From: JAUIEH01 sp964483375
GTDB lineage: Bacteria > Pseudomonadota > Alphaproteobacteria > Caulobacterales > Maricaulaceae
DNA length: 42,044 nt
Reading direction: 5' to 3'
NCBI GenBank assembly: GCA_964483375.1
Contig: CAZABJ010000021.1
Coordinates: forward strand, 1 to 42,044
The position numbers and the translations under genes are program-made. The notes below the pieces were generated by a model. The model was not told the DNA's origin and made no database searches. It saw nothing but the letters and a program-made list of their open reading frames with translations. This document shows, one piece after another, positions 25,801-33,580 of the stretch. Position 1 is the first letter of the stretch. Each line of letters begins with the position of its first letter.

Positions 25801-26351
25801 TCTTCTTGCTCCTCATTCACCGCTTCATCCGCATCAGCGGGGGCGCCGCGGCGCTTTAAGCTTTCTTCGATCAAGGCGTCGGTGAGGACGAGTTTCGCCT
25901 CGACGATCCATGCGAACGGCACCGCCGCGGACACGTCGTCTTCGCCTGCGATATTCAAGAGGACGGCGTCGTCCTCGAAACCCGCCAGCTCGCCCTTGAA
26001 CCGCTTGCGGCCCTCCGCCATGCGATCCAGCTCAAGCCGCACCTCAAACCCCGCCCAGCGCTCGAAATGGTGCGGGGCCGTCAAGGGGCGGTCGATGCCC
26101 GGGGAGGAAATCTCCAGCATCCATTCTCCAGCGAATGGGTCCTCCACGTCGAACACGGCGGACAGAGCGCGGGAAAGATCCGCACAGTCGTCCGCGGACA
26201 TGGATCCGTCGGCCCGCTCGGCCATGATCTGCAGGGTCTTTCGCCGGCTCCCGCCCATCACGCGCACGCGCACGATCTCCATCCCGAGGTCATCCGCCAC
26301 GGGTTCGGCGATTTCCAGCAATTGGGCCTCAAACGGCGTCTTCACGCGCAC
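25797..26351 (-). CDS. rimP: Ribosome maturation factor RimP
   Basis: RimP assists 30S maturation. The 184-residue protein carries EIVRVRVMGGSRRKTLQIMAERADG and the family hallmark LEISSPGIDRPL, then a C-terminal SH3-like part. The frame opens upstream at 26447, but those codons run through an intrinsic terminator, so they are not coding. The start is the GTG at 26351, 9 bases after the very strong site GGAGGAGGT (plus-strand 26361-26369). Its stop overlaps the nusA start by 4 bases. Confidence 0.95.
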   Translation of the reverse strand: MRVKTPFEAQLLEIAEPVADDLGMEIVRVRVMGGSRRKTLQIMAERADGSMSADDCADLSRALSAVFDVEDPFAGEWMLEISSPGIDRPLTAPHHFERWAGFEVRLELDRMAEGRKRFKGELAGFEDDAVLLNIAGEDDVSAAVPFAWIVEAKLVLTDALIEESLKRRGAPADADEAVNEEQEE

Positions 26352-26376
26352 GCGGGGCCGACCTCCTCCAGACAAC

Positions 26377-26408
26377 AAAAAAGCGGCCGACCCTGCGGGC
26401 CGCCGCTT
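26377..26408 (-). terminator. Intrinsic terminator in the rimP-nusA-infB leader (attenuator)
   Basis: AAGCGGC (26381-26387) pairs perfectly with GCCGCTT (26402-26408), with an inner CCC/GGG stem, and is followed on the minus strand by TTTTTTGTTG. It lies 8 bases upstream of the rimP ribosome binding site and downstream of the probable promoter, so it would stop transcription before the operon unless prevented. It is the best intrinsic terminator in the window. Confidence 0.85.
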
Positions 26409-26411
26409 GAT

Positions 26412-26426
26412 GGCGTCACCGACGCC
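26412..26426 (-). promoter_or_regulatory. Upstream leader hairpin before the attenuator
   Basis: GGCGTC and GACGCC form a perfect 6-bp stem with a 3-base loop, 3 bases before the terminator stem in the rimP leader. It may act with it as part of an attenuation device. Its pairing with the terminator arms has not been worked out. Confidence 0.5.
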
Positions 26427-26445
26427 GATCAGCGATGTAGCGAAC

Positions 26446-26451
26446 ACTATA
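26446..26451 (-). promoter_or_regulatory. Probable -10 element of the rimP operon
   Basis: The minus strand reads TATAGT here, about 95 bases upstream of the rimP GTG. No good -35 is seen at 16-18 bases. Transcription would begin near 26439, giving a leader of about 88 bases with both hairpins. Confidence 0.4.
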
Positions 26452-26464
26452 ACGCTTCTTCGCC

Positions 26465-26493
26465 TTGACCGCTAGATGCGCTGAGGGACTATT
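26465..26493 (+). promoter_or_regulatory. Possible promoter of the GST gene
   Basis: TTGACC at 26465-26470 is a good -35-like hexamer; 17 bases on, ACTATT is a poor -10. It points toward the GST gene, divergent from the rimP operon. Weak evidence. Confidence 0.25.
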
Positions 26494-26569
26494 CGCAAAT
26501 TGCGACGGTCGACGCAGTCGCTGCTCCTCCGCGGCCGCCCTTCGGAAAAACCAGCCCATAGGCAGGCTC

Positions 26570-27181
26570 ATGCACACGCTGTTTATCTCCCTCACCTCCC
26601 CTTACGCCCGGATGGCCCGGGCGGTGGTGATTGAAAAAGGCCTGCAAGACCGGGTGGCCGAGCATGTGGTCAACCCCTTCGACAATCCCGTCGCGCTGCT
26701 CGCCGCCAATCCCGCCGGTTTGGTTCCCGCGCTCATCCGCGACGACGGCGGCCGCGCCCTAAACGACAGCCGGCTCATTTGCGCGTGGTTGGACCATCTT
26801 CCCTCCGACGCCCCCAGCCTCATTCCCGAAAGCGGGCCTGAACGCTTGGACGCGCGCCAAGGCGAAGCGCTGGCGCAAACCATCGCCGACCGGTCGGTCG
26901 CCATGACGATGGAGAAGCGACGCCCTGAAGACCGTCAGCACCCGCCTTATCTCGAACGCTGGCGCGAACAGACCCTCCGCATGGTCGAGGCCGCGCCCGC
27001 AGAGCTCACCGCGCCGGCCGACGGCGTGACGATGGCGAAAGTGATGCTCGCCTGCGCCTTGGGTCATCTCGATTTCCGCAATCCGGAAATCCACTGGCGA
27101 ACCCTGCAGCCCGATCTCGCCGCTTGGTTGGACGCGTTCACCCAGCGGGAGAGCCTTGCGAGCACAAAACCGCAAGAGTGA
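26570..27181 (+). CDS. Glutathione S-transferase family protein
   Basis: The 203-residue protein has an N-terminal thioredoxin-like domain (residues 1-78: LFISLTSPYARMARAVVIEKGL, with the SPYAR active-site-like turn, then NPAGLVPALI and the DSRLICAWLD block) and an all-helical C-terminal domain ending with WLDAFTQRESLAST. This is the canonical GST layout; the substrate cannot be inferred. The ATG at 26570 is preceded only by a weak GCAGG. It is divergent from rimP and lies 88 bases before the CE15-like gene. Confidence 0.88.
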   Translation: MHTLFISLTSPYARMARAVVIEKGLQDRVAEHVVNPFDNPVALLAANPAGLVPALIRDDGGRALNDSRLICAWLDHLPSDAPSLIPESGPERLDARQGEALAQTIADRSVAMTMEKRRPEDRQHPPYLERWREQTLRMVEAAPAELTAPADGVTMAKVMLACALGHLDFRNPEIHWRTLQPDLAAWLDAFTQRESLASTKPQE

Positions 27182-27269
27182 GCGCACACGACGGGGTCAC
27201 GGGGCTGTGGGATGACGGCCGCGGCGCGCTCGCGTATCGAACATCCGGCGTTGAGATGGTCCCGGGGGC

Positions 27270-28571
27270 GTGCGGGTGGTGCGGAGAATTCTAATCGCTG
27301 CGGCGGCGGGTCTGTGCGCCGTGGTCTTGTCGCTGCCGCCGGCGGCGTTTTTGTTCATTAATTTCGGCCTGCCGCTCGTGCCCGGCGCGGTTGTCGGCGA
27401 GCCCGCGCGCCCTGACGCGCTCGGCCCGCTCGCATTCGACCCTGAGCCTGTCAGAACCGCTGCGGACTGGCGCGAGCGTCGGGCGCCGGCGCTGAGGACC
27501 GTCTTCGCGGAGGAAGTCTACGGACGCACCCCGCCGGTTCCCGCCGAACGCATTTCCGACCGGGAAACTCTGGTGGAACGCCTCGCCCATGGCGGCCGGA
27601 TGGAACGTTTCGAACTTGCGGGCGGACCGACGGACCAGACAGTGATGGTGACGCTCGTCCTGCCGGCCGGCGACGGGCCGTTTCCCGTCATTCTTCAGGC
27701 CAATCCCTGCGGCGCACGTCTGACGCTGTCGGAAGAACGCGCGCCGGCGCGTCGCGCTTGGCGGTCGTCGTCCCTGTGCGGACAGGGTTTGCTCGCCCCG
27801 CCCTGGCTCGCCCGTTACATATTCGGCGACCGCATTTTCGGCCCCCCGGTCGAGCAGATCCTCGCTCGCGGCTTCGCCTATGCGACGTTTCATGAAAGCG
27901 AAATCGCCCCGGACGACGCTGTCATCGCGCCGGCGATCCTCGCTGCGCTGGCGCCGGCGGGAACGCCCGATCGCAGTCGTCCCGGCGTCATCGCCGGGTG
28001 GGCGTGGGGGTTCGCACGCGTCGCTGCGGCGCTTGAAACCCATCCCGTCATCGACCCCGACGGCGTCGTCGTCGCCGGTCACTCCCGGCGCGGCAAGGCG
28101 GTGCTTTGGGCCGCCGCGCTTAGCGACGCTATCGACGTCGTCATCTCCCATCAGTCCGGCACGGGCGGCGCTTCCTTGAGCCGATCGGACGTGGGCGAAA
28201 CGGTGGCCGGCGTCACGGCGGGCTTCCCGCATTGGTTCGCACTCGCCTTCGCCGAGGCCGGCGCGGACACCGACGCCCTGGCCTTCGACCAACATCTTCT
28301 TCTCGCCCTGGTCGCGCCGCGCCCTCTTCTGCTTTCAAACGCCGATCGGGACCAATGGTCAGACCCGCATGGCGCTTTCAGGGCCGCACAAGGGGCAAGC
28401 GCGGTTTTCGCCCTGCTGGGCGCCGAAGGATTGGCGCAGAGCAGCTTCGCTGACGCGGATCTCTCCGATGTCTTGGCGGTCACTATGCGGCAGGGACGGC
28501 ACGGGCTCCGAACCGATGACTGGACGCGATTTTTGACCTTCGCCGCAGCGCATGTGGATACGGCCGACTAA
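27270..28571 (+). CDS. Membrane-anchored alpha/beta hydrolase of the CE15 glucuronoyl esterase type
   Basis: CE15 enzymes cleave esters between glucuronoxylan uronic acids and lignin alcohols. The 433-residue protein has an N-terminal transmembrane or uncleaved signal segment (about 6-32). The fold blocks ADWRERRAPALRTVFAEEVYGRTP and GWAWGFARVAAALE are those of CE15. The nucleophile is Ser272 in GHSRRGK (CE15 usually has G-C/H-S-R-x-G-K), the probable acid Glu310 in RSDVGETV, and the probable base His411. Start: GTG at 27270, with nearby GTGs at 27276 and 27279 also possible. It converges with the STAS-like gene, with 14 bases between the stops. Whether the substrate is truly a glucuronoyl ester is inferred. 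Confidence 0.8.
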   Translation: MRVVRRILIAAAAGLCAVVLSLPPAAFLFINFGLPLVPGAVVGEPARPDALGPLAFDPEPVRTAADWRERRAPALRTVFAEEVYGRTPPVPAERISDRETLVERLAHGGRMERFELAGGPTDQTVMVTLVLPAGDGPFPVILQANPCGARLTLSEERAPARRAWRSSSLCGQGLLAPPWLARYIFGDRIFGPPVEQILARGFAYATFHESEIAPDDAVIAPAILAALAPAGTPDRSRPGVIAGWAWGFARVAAALETHPVIDPDGVVVAGHSRRGKAVLWAAALSDAIDVVISHQSGTGGASLSRSDVGETVAGVTAGFPHWFALAFAEAGADTDALAFDQHLLLALVAPRPLLLSNADRDQWSDPHGAFRAAQGASAVFALLGAEGLAQSSFADADLSDVLAVTMRQGRHGLRTDDWTRFLTFAAAHVDTAD

Positions 28572-28585
28572 GACGCCCTGCGTCG

Positions 28586-28963
28586 CTACGTCGTCATGCC
28601 TTGCGCCCAGGCCCTGGCGGCGTCGATGTCCATGAATTTGCGCACCGACCAGCTGCTCTGCTCAAGCGCCCGCTCATAACTGGCCAGCACGTCATCAAAG
28701 CGGTCGTCCGGCACGACGATCGCGATTTTGAGGTATGGCGTGGAGAGGCTCTGCGCCCAGTCGAAGGAGCCGACCGCCTCCAACTCCGCGCCGAGAACCG
28801 GAAGGGCTTCGACGGCGCTGAGATCGATGAGCTGGTAGCGCACCTCGTCGGAGCGCGGGTCGCTTGCGAAGTCAGTATTGACGCGGTTGATCTCTTCAAT
28901 CGCGATCACGCCCCAATGCCGCCATTCGACGCCGAAAGCGGTCCAAGTGGTTTCGATTGGCAT
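28586..28963 (-). CDS. Small STAS/SpoIIAA-like protein
   Basis: The 125-residue soluble protein starts MPIETTWTAFGVEWRHWGVIAIEEINRVNTDF, followed by RYQLIDLSAVEALPV and IAIVVPDDRFDDVLASYERALEQSSWSVRKFMDIDAARAW. The alternating strand-helix pattern with a central IDLS and a C-terminal DIDAARAW is typical of SpoIIAA/STAS-like domains, but no precise subfamily is recognised. GGGGAG lies immediately upstream of the ATG. The 211-base gap to trmB holds three GCATGCA heptamers, a possible control region. The function is unknown. Confidence 0.6.
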   Translation of the reverse strand: MPIETTWTAFGVEWRHWGVIAIEEINRVNTDFASDPRSDEVRYQLIDLSAVEALPVLGAELEAVGSFDWAQSLSTPYLKIAIVVPDDRFDDVLASYERALEQSSWSVRKFMDIDAARAWAQGMTT

Positions 28964-28972
28964 ATGCTCCCC

Positions 28973-29083
28973 GCATGCAAGCCCTTACCGCCTCCGACGC
29001 CCGCGTCGGCACGCCAAAGCGTCGCCACGCGCGCCCCCTGCGCATGCATTTCGAAGTCTCAAAGCGCTCGGCATGAGCATGCA
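28973..29083. repeat. Three GCATGCA heptamers upstream of the STAS-like gene
   Basis: GCATGCA occurs at 28973-28979, 29042-29048 and 29077-29083. The same interval has a perfect inverted repeat CCGACGC-CC-GCGTCGG at 28994-29009. Together they occupy the upstream region of the STAS-like gene. They could be regulator sites, but no known consensus is matched. Confidence 0.3.
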
Positions 29084-29174
29084 ACCCCGCATGAGGCGAT
29101 GCGTTGAGCGCGCCCCACCGCTCCCCAAGCCATCCAAGGACTGGCGTCGCCTCTGCGACAATCCGCCACAACGT

Positions 29175-29939
29175 TCAGCGCTTCACGAAATCCAGGAAGT
29201 TGGGCGGGCAATCGCCGAGGTTCTTGCGCTCATACCGTGTCTGAATGTGGTCGGCCGGCGCGCTTCGCCAATCCGCGGGCGCTTGGGCGGTCCAACGAAA
29301 ATCTCGGTGGGCGCGCATGTGACGGAGCGTCCAGGAGACATAGCTCTTCACGTCGGTCGCGACCCGACACACGCCCCCAGGCGCCAGCGTTCGGCTCAGC
29401 GCCGCCACGGTTTCGGGCTGGATGAAACGACGTTTGTGGTGTCGGGTCTTGGGCCAAGGGTCGGGGAAAAGCACGTAAATCCGCTCCAGCCGGCCGTCGG
29501 GTAAGCGATCCAGAACATCCCGCCCGTCGCCCCGCTCGATTACGACATTGGAGACGCCCGATCGCTCTAAACGCGAGAGCGCTTTCGCCACGCCTTCAAG
29601 AAAAAACTCGACGCCGATGAAACCCACTCCGGGCGTTCGCTCCGCCTGAGCAATGAGATGATCTCCGGCGCCAAACCCGATCTCCAGGCGAACCTCGCCC
29701 ACGTTGGAGAAGAGTTCGGAGAGCGCGATCGGCCCTGGCGGGAGCGACACTTGCGGCAGCAGCCGGTCGACCAGCTCTTGCTGACGCGTCGATAGCGGGC
29801 GACCTGAGCCCCGACCATAGAGGCGGCGGTCTCGAACCTGAGGGTCGTCGTCGTCACTACCTCGCGATCGCTCGCAGCCGCGGTCCGCTGCGCCGGGGCG
29901 CGAGCGTCGCCTTGGATCGGAATCATGCGGTTGGTTCAC
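29175..29939 (-). CDS. trmB: tRNA (guanine-N7-)-methyltransferase TrmB
   Basis: TrmB makes m7G46 in tRNA. The protein has a charged N-terminal stretch then RRLYGRGSGRPLS, the SAM motif LEIGFGAGDHL, GVEFFLEGVAKALS, the FPDPWPKTRHHKRRF motif that marks TrmB, and TRYERKNLGD near the C terminus. The start is uncertain: the GTG at 29939 was chosen (254 residues); the frame opens at a TTG at 30041, and no clear ribosome binding site is visible for either. It ends the metK operon, 167 bases after metK. Confidence 0.9.
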   Translation of the reverse strand: MNQPHDSDPRRRSRPGAADRGCERSRGSDDDDPQVRDRRLYGRGSGRPLSTRQQELVDRLLPQVSLPPGPIALSELFSNVGEVRLEIGFGAGDHLIAQAERTPGVGFIGVEFFLEGVAKALSRLERSGVSNVVIERGDGRDVLDRLPDGRLERIYVLFPDPWPKTRHHKRRFIQPETVAALSRTLAPGGVCRVATDVKSYVSWTLRHMRAHRDFRWTAQAPADWRSAPADHIQTRYERKNLGDCPPNFLDFVKR

Positions 29940-30050
29940 GTCATCATCGTGTTTTCTGGCGCTCGCCGCCACGCCGCAGGCCCTTGTCCAAGGTTCAGAA
30001 CGCTGGACCCTCGCGGCGGGCGGCGCCTCGACAATGGGCAAAGCGCCGCC

Positions 30051-30087
30051 GCCGGCCTGTGCAGACTTCTCTGACGACGAGGCCGGC
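30051..30087 (-). terminator. Hairpin after metK
   Basis: GCCGGCCT (30051-30058) pairs perfectly with AGGCCGGC (30080-30087), with a 21-base loop; 19 bases after the metK stop. There is no U tract. It may separate metK and trmB messages, or give a weak processing point. Confidence 0.35.
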
Positions 30088-30106
30088 TGTCCCGCGGCGC
30101 CGCGCC

Positions 30107-31282
30107 TTACGCAGCCAAGTCGCGCAGGCTCTCGGCCAGGTCGGTTTTCTCCCAGGAGAACCCGCCTTCATTGTCAGCCACCCGACCGAAATGGCCGTAT
30201 GCCGAAGTGCGTGCGTAGATGGGCCGGTTAAGCTGCAAATGCTCGCGAATGCCGCGCGGCGACAGGTTCATGACTTCCTGCAGCCGCGTTTCCAGGGCTT
30301 CTTCGTCGCATCGCGACGTACCGTCGGTGTTGACGTAAACCGAAAGCGGCTTGGCGACCCCGATGGCGTAGGAGACCTGAATGGTGCAGCGGTCCGCCAG
30401 ACCCGCTGCGACCACGTTTTTCGCCAGATATCGGCACGCATAGGCGGCGGACCGATCCACCTTCGTGGGATCCTTGCCCGAAAAGGCGCCGCCGCCATGC
30501 GGCGCCGCGCCGCCATAAGTGTCGACAATGATCTTCCGACCGGTCAGCCCGGCGTCGCCGTCCGGACCGCCGATGACGAAATTGCCCGTGGGATTGACGT
30601 AAAACTCTTCCTCATGCGGGAACCAGCCTTCGGGGAGGACTTCCGACACGATCGGGCGAACCAGCTCGCGGACGTCGGCCGGGGTGAGGCCTTCTTTGTG
30701 CTGAGTGGAGACGACCACCGAGGTGACGCCCACAGGTTTGCCATTCTTGTAACGCAAGGTGACTTGGCTTTTCGCGTCGGGTTCGAACTCCGGACGCGCG
30801 CCTGACTTTCTCAAATCCGCCATGCGCTTGAGAATTTGGTGCGCATAAAGGATGGGCGCGGGCATGAGCTCAGGCGTCTCGTTGGTCGCAAACCCGAACA
30901 TGATGCCCTGGTCGCCTGCGCCCTCTTCCACATAGTCGCCCGACCCTTCGTCAACGCCCATGGCGATGTCGGCGGATTGCTCGTGCAGGAAACTCTGGAA
31001 GTTCGCGTGCTCCCAGTGAAAGCCGTCTTGCTCATAGCCGATGTCGCGCACGGCCGCCCGGGCGGCGTTTTCAATCTCGTCAGGGGCGACATTTTCAGCG
31101 CAACGCACTTCGCCGGCGAGCACGATTTGATTGGTTGCGGTGAGCGACTCGCAGGCCACACGCGCCACAGGATCTTTGCTGAGAAAAAGATCTACGATCG
31201 TATCGGAGATTCGATCGCACACCTTATCGGGGTGACCCTCAGACACGCTCTCGCTGGTGAAGATGTAGTTCTGGCGGGGCAC
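30107..31282 (-). CDS. metK: S-adenosylmethionine synthetase
   Basis: MetK makes SAM from methionine and ATP. The 391-residue protein begins (V/M)PRQNYIFTSESVSEGHPDKVCDRISD, holds the GAGDQG motif and GGGAFSGKDPTKVDRSAAY, the two family hallmarks, and is full length. An in-frame ATG at 31306 lies inside a hairpin loop and has no ribosome binding site; GTG at 31282 has AAGGAG at 5-base spacing and gives the family N terminus, so it was chosen. It lies after xre and before trmB. Its leader is a strong candidate for a SAM-responsive element. Confidence 0.96.
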   Translation of the reverse strand: MPRQNYIFTSESVSEGHPDKVCDRISDTIVDLFLSKDPVARVACESLTATNQIVLAGEVRCAENVAPDEIENAARAAVRDIGYEQDGFHWEHANFQSFLHEQSADIAMGVDEGSGDYVEEGAGDQGIMFGFATNETPELMPAPILYAHQILKRMADLRKSGARPEFEPDAKSQVTLRYKNGKPVGVTSVVVSTQHKEGLTPADVRELVRPIVSEVLPEGWFPHEEEFYVNPTGNFVIGGPDGDAGLTGRKIIVDTYGGAAPHGGGAFSGKDPTKVDRSAAYACRYLAKNVVAAGLADRCTIQVSYAIGVAKPLSVYVNTDGTSRCDEEALETRLQEVMNLSPRGIREHLQLNRPIYARTSAYGHFGRVADNEGGFSWEKTDLAESLRDLAA

Positions 31283-31345
31283 TGCCGCTCCTTCCGCATA
31301 AGACATAAAGGTAAGTTTATGCGGACGACTAAAGCGGGAGAGCGG
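31283..31345 (-). promoter_or_regulatory. metK leader: hairpin abutting the ribosome binding site
   Basis: The minus strand reads CCGCATAA (plus 31324-31317), a 15-base loop, then TTATGCGG (31301-31294), a perfect 8-bp stem. It is followed directly by AAGGAG (31293-31288) and the GTG start at 31282. The upstream CCGCTC (31345-31340) is exactly complementary to GAGCGG (31290-31285), which contains part of the ribosome binding site, so an outer stem could hide it. The loop CCTT could also pair with AAGG. The form is that of translation-controlling metabolite leaders; I could not match it to the SAM-II or SAM/SAH consensus from memory. Confidence 0.55.
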
Positions 31346-31379
31346 GGCAAAAGCAAGCTTTGCGGGGCAGGCGCGGCGC

Positions 31380-31790
31380 TTACTCCGCGTCGTTATCTTC
31401 GCCGAGCGTGCGAACCAGCTCGAGCACGCGACGTCGAACACGGCTGTCCCGGATGCGTGAGAACGCCGCGGCGAGCGAGACGCCCTCGGGGCTATTAATA
31501 AAATCATTGACCAGTGGCGTTTGGTCGCCTTCAGCAAACGCCTCGGGCGCCGTTCCCAGCGCGCCCTCGAAAAAGAAATTCACCGGAACGCCGAGAACCT
31601 GTGAAATTTGAAACAGGCGGCTGGCCCCAATTCGGTTCGTTCCGCGTTCATACTTCTGGACCTGCTGAAACGTGACCCCGAGCTCTTCGCCGAGCCGGTC
31701 TTGGCTCATGCCGACCAACAAACGCCGTAACCGAACGCGCGACCCCACGTGAATGTCGATTGGGTTCGGCGATTTTTCCGGCGTGCTCAT
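31380..31790 (-). CDS. Xre-family helix-turn-helix regulator
   Basis: The 136-residue protein has a helix-turn-helix at about residues 15-70: VGSRVRLRRLLVGMSQDRLGEELGVTFQQVQKYERGTNRIGASRLFQISQVLGVPVNFFFEG. The C-terminal 60 residues (PLVNDFINSPEGVSLAAAFSRIRDSRVRRRVLELVRTLG) are helical. This regulator lies between lnt and metK in many alphaproteobacteria; its targets are unknown. AAGGG is spaced well before the ATG. The 137-base gap upstream (31791-31927) shows no clear promoter. A 97-base gap separates it from metK and contains the metK leader hairpin. Confidence 0.92.
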   Translation of the reverse strand: MSTPEKSPNPIDIHVGSRVRLRRLLVGMSQDRLGEELGVTFQQVQKYERGTNRIGASRLFQISQVLGVPVNFFFEGALGTAPEAFAEGDQTPLVNDFINSPEGVSLAAAFSRIRDSRVRRRVLELVRTLGEDNDAE

Positions 31791-31927
31791 GAAGGACCCT
31801 TTCCAGCCGCGGACGCGGCGAACGAGCGCGAGTGGAAACGCGCTGTTTGAACCTGGCGATGCGTTGTCAGAACCCGGGGTTATCTATCTTTGACGCGCGG
31901 AAGTCGAGCCGACACGTTCGCCGCTTG

Positions 31928-33580
31928 TCACATAGAAGGCTGAGAACGAAGATTTGCTCGGCCTCGAACAAAACCGATCGCTACGCCAAGCGCTATGAAA
32001 AAGGCCACGCCGGCGTCGCCAACAAGGGCGTAGAGCGTGGGCGGCGCAGGCGCCGGGAGCGCGGCGTCGACCACCGCGGCGTCCGCGACCGGCGCCCGCG
32101 CGACGGTGCGGCCGTAGCCGTCAATCACTGCGGAAACGCCGCCGGTGGTGGCGCGGACCACGGGGAGCCCCTCTTCGATCGCGCGGTAGCGGCTCTGATT
32201 GAAGTTCTGCAGCGGACCGACGGCGGCCCCAAACCAGGCGTCGTTCGAGACATTGGCGATCCAACCGGGGCGCTGGGCGCCGCGCGGCGTGAACCCCGAA
32301 AAGACCGTCTCGTAGCAGATTTGCGGGGAGACGGGCGGCGCGCCGGCGGCGTCGATCGTGGCCGGTCCGGGGCCAGGCGTGTAGCCGCCCTCCGCGAGAT
32401 TGGCGAGCGAAGCAAGACCCACGCTCGCGAAAAACCCACCCAGCGCATTCGACAGCGGGAGATATTCGCCGAACGGCACCAAGCGGTGCTTGTCATAGAA
32501 GGTCAGCGCTTCGAGTTGCGGGCGGCCGTCGACAATCGGCAACACGATAAAGGAGTTGTAGTACTCCGGCCGCAACGGATCTCCCCCGCCGACGCGCACC
32601 AACCCCGTCATCAAAACGCGGTCCGGCCCGACCGCACGTGCGACTTCGTCGAGAACGCGCGGCTCGTCCAAGAGATAGAGCGGCAAAGCGGATTCCGGCC
32701 AGATCACATGGGTTCGGGTCTCGATGCCAGGCGCGCGGGTGAGCGCTAAATACCGCTCCACCACCGCGTCGCGGTTTTCCGGCCGCCATTTCTCTCGCTG
32801 ATTGATGTCGGCCTGGACGATGCGCAGCCTAACGCCAGGCGTTACATCCTCTGGCGCGCTGACGAGCCGCCCGACGCCAGCAGCGTAAAGCACGGCGAAT
32901 ATCGCAAACGCCGCCGCGCCCGGCGCCGCACGGGCGAGGCCTAAGCGGTCAGGCCCGCCAAGCGCGGCCGGCGCGGCGAAGGCGAACCACGTCAGCGCGG
33001 TCAAGCCATAAGCGCCGAACAGCGCGGCGGACTGGGAGACCGCGCCGCCCGCCGGCCACACATGCGCGGCGAGGTTCCAAGGCAGCCCGCCGAACAAATG
33101 TCCTCGAACCAGCTCAGCCAAAGTGAAGATCAGGGCGAAGCGTATGATGCGTCGCCAGTCGTCCCGCCAGAAAAGCGCGCACGCAAACCCCGCCGCCCCC
33201 CAGATGAGCGCCAGTCCAAGGCCCATCGCCAACACGCCCAGCGGCGCAAAGGGCGCGAATTCGGGCCCGCGCATTACGAATGCATTGCCCAGCCAAAAGA
33301 AACTGACGAGGAAGTACCCCGCCCCGAACGCGAATCCGCGCGACAAGCCGGCGCGAAGACGCGCCTCCCGGGCCGCGGCCCCGTCCATAAGCCAGACGAA
33401 GCCTGTCACCGAGATCAACAACAGAGGCCAAAGAAACAAGGGCGCATGGGCGGCCGCGCCGACAACGCCCAAGCCAAAAGCGGCCGCCAGCGCCCATAGC
33501 CCGGGCAACCCTGCGACGCGTGCGCGCCAGCGGATCAGCGGGCCGCCGCCGCCTTCGCGCCTGTCCGCGCCCGCCCTCAC
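31928..33580 (-). CDS. lnt: Apolipoprotein N-acyltransferase
   Basis: Lnt adds the third acyl chain to lipoproteins in the inner membrane. The 550-residue protein has about six to eight N-terminal helices (residues 25-240) and a nitrilase-like domain with the catalytic triad Glu296 (VIWPESALP), Lys364 (YDKHRLVPFGEYLP) and Cys422 (QICYE), and a C-terminal helix near 515-535. All essential residues are seen. The GTG start at 33580 overlaps the corC stop by GTGA and has GGAG upstream. It belongs to the miaB-phoH-ybeY-corC-lnt run. It probably acts on the many lipoproteins encoded here. Confidence 0.97.
   Translation of the reverse strand: MRAGADRREGGGGPLIRWRARVAGLPGLWALAAAFGLGVVGAAAHAPLFLWPLLLISVTGFVWLMDGAAAREARLRAGLSRGFAFGAGYFLVSFFWLGNAFVMRGPEFAPFAPLGVLAMGLGLALIWGAAGFACALFWRDDWRRIIRFALIFTLAELVRGHLFGGLPWNLAAHVWPAGGAVSQSAALFGAYGLTALTWFAFAAPAALGGPDRLGLARAAPGAAAFAIFAVLYAAGVGRLVSAPEDVTPGVRLRIVQADINQREKWRPENRDAVVERYLALTRAPGIETRTHVIWPESALPLYLLDEPRVLDEVARAVGPDRVLMTGLVRVGGGDPLRPEYYNSFIVLPIVDGRPQLEALTFYDKHRLVPFGEYLPLSNALGGFFASVGLASLANLAEGGYTPGPGPATIDAAGAPPVSPQICYETVFSGFTPRGAQRPGWIANVSNDAWFGAAVGPLQNFNQSRYRAIEEGLPVVRATTGGVSAVIDGYGRTVARAPVADAAVVDAALPAPAPPTLYALVGDAGVAFFIALGVAIGFVRGRANLRSQPSM

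Noticed and set aside
26352..26447. RimP extended upstream to 26447
   Set aside because: The extra codons pass through an intrinsic terminator and overlap the -10; the strong ribosome binding site fits the GTG at 26351.
31283..31379. A direct match to the SAM/SAH or SAM-II riboswitch
   Set aside because: The leader has the right position and a ribosome-binding-site-linked hairpin, but the conserved core residues as I remember them are not visible, so the class name is not assigned.
31283..31537. N-terminally longer MetK starting at 31306 or 31537
   Set aside because: 31306 lies in a hairpin loop without a ribosome binding site, and the longer frame overlaps xre. GTG at 31282 has AAGGAG at good spacing and gives the family N terminus.
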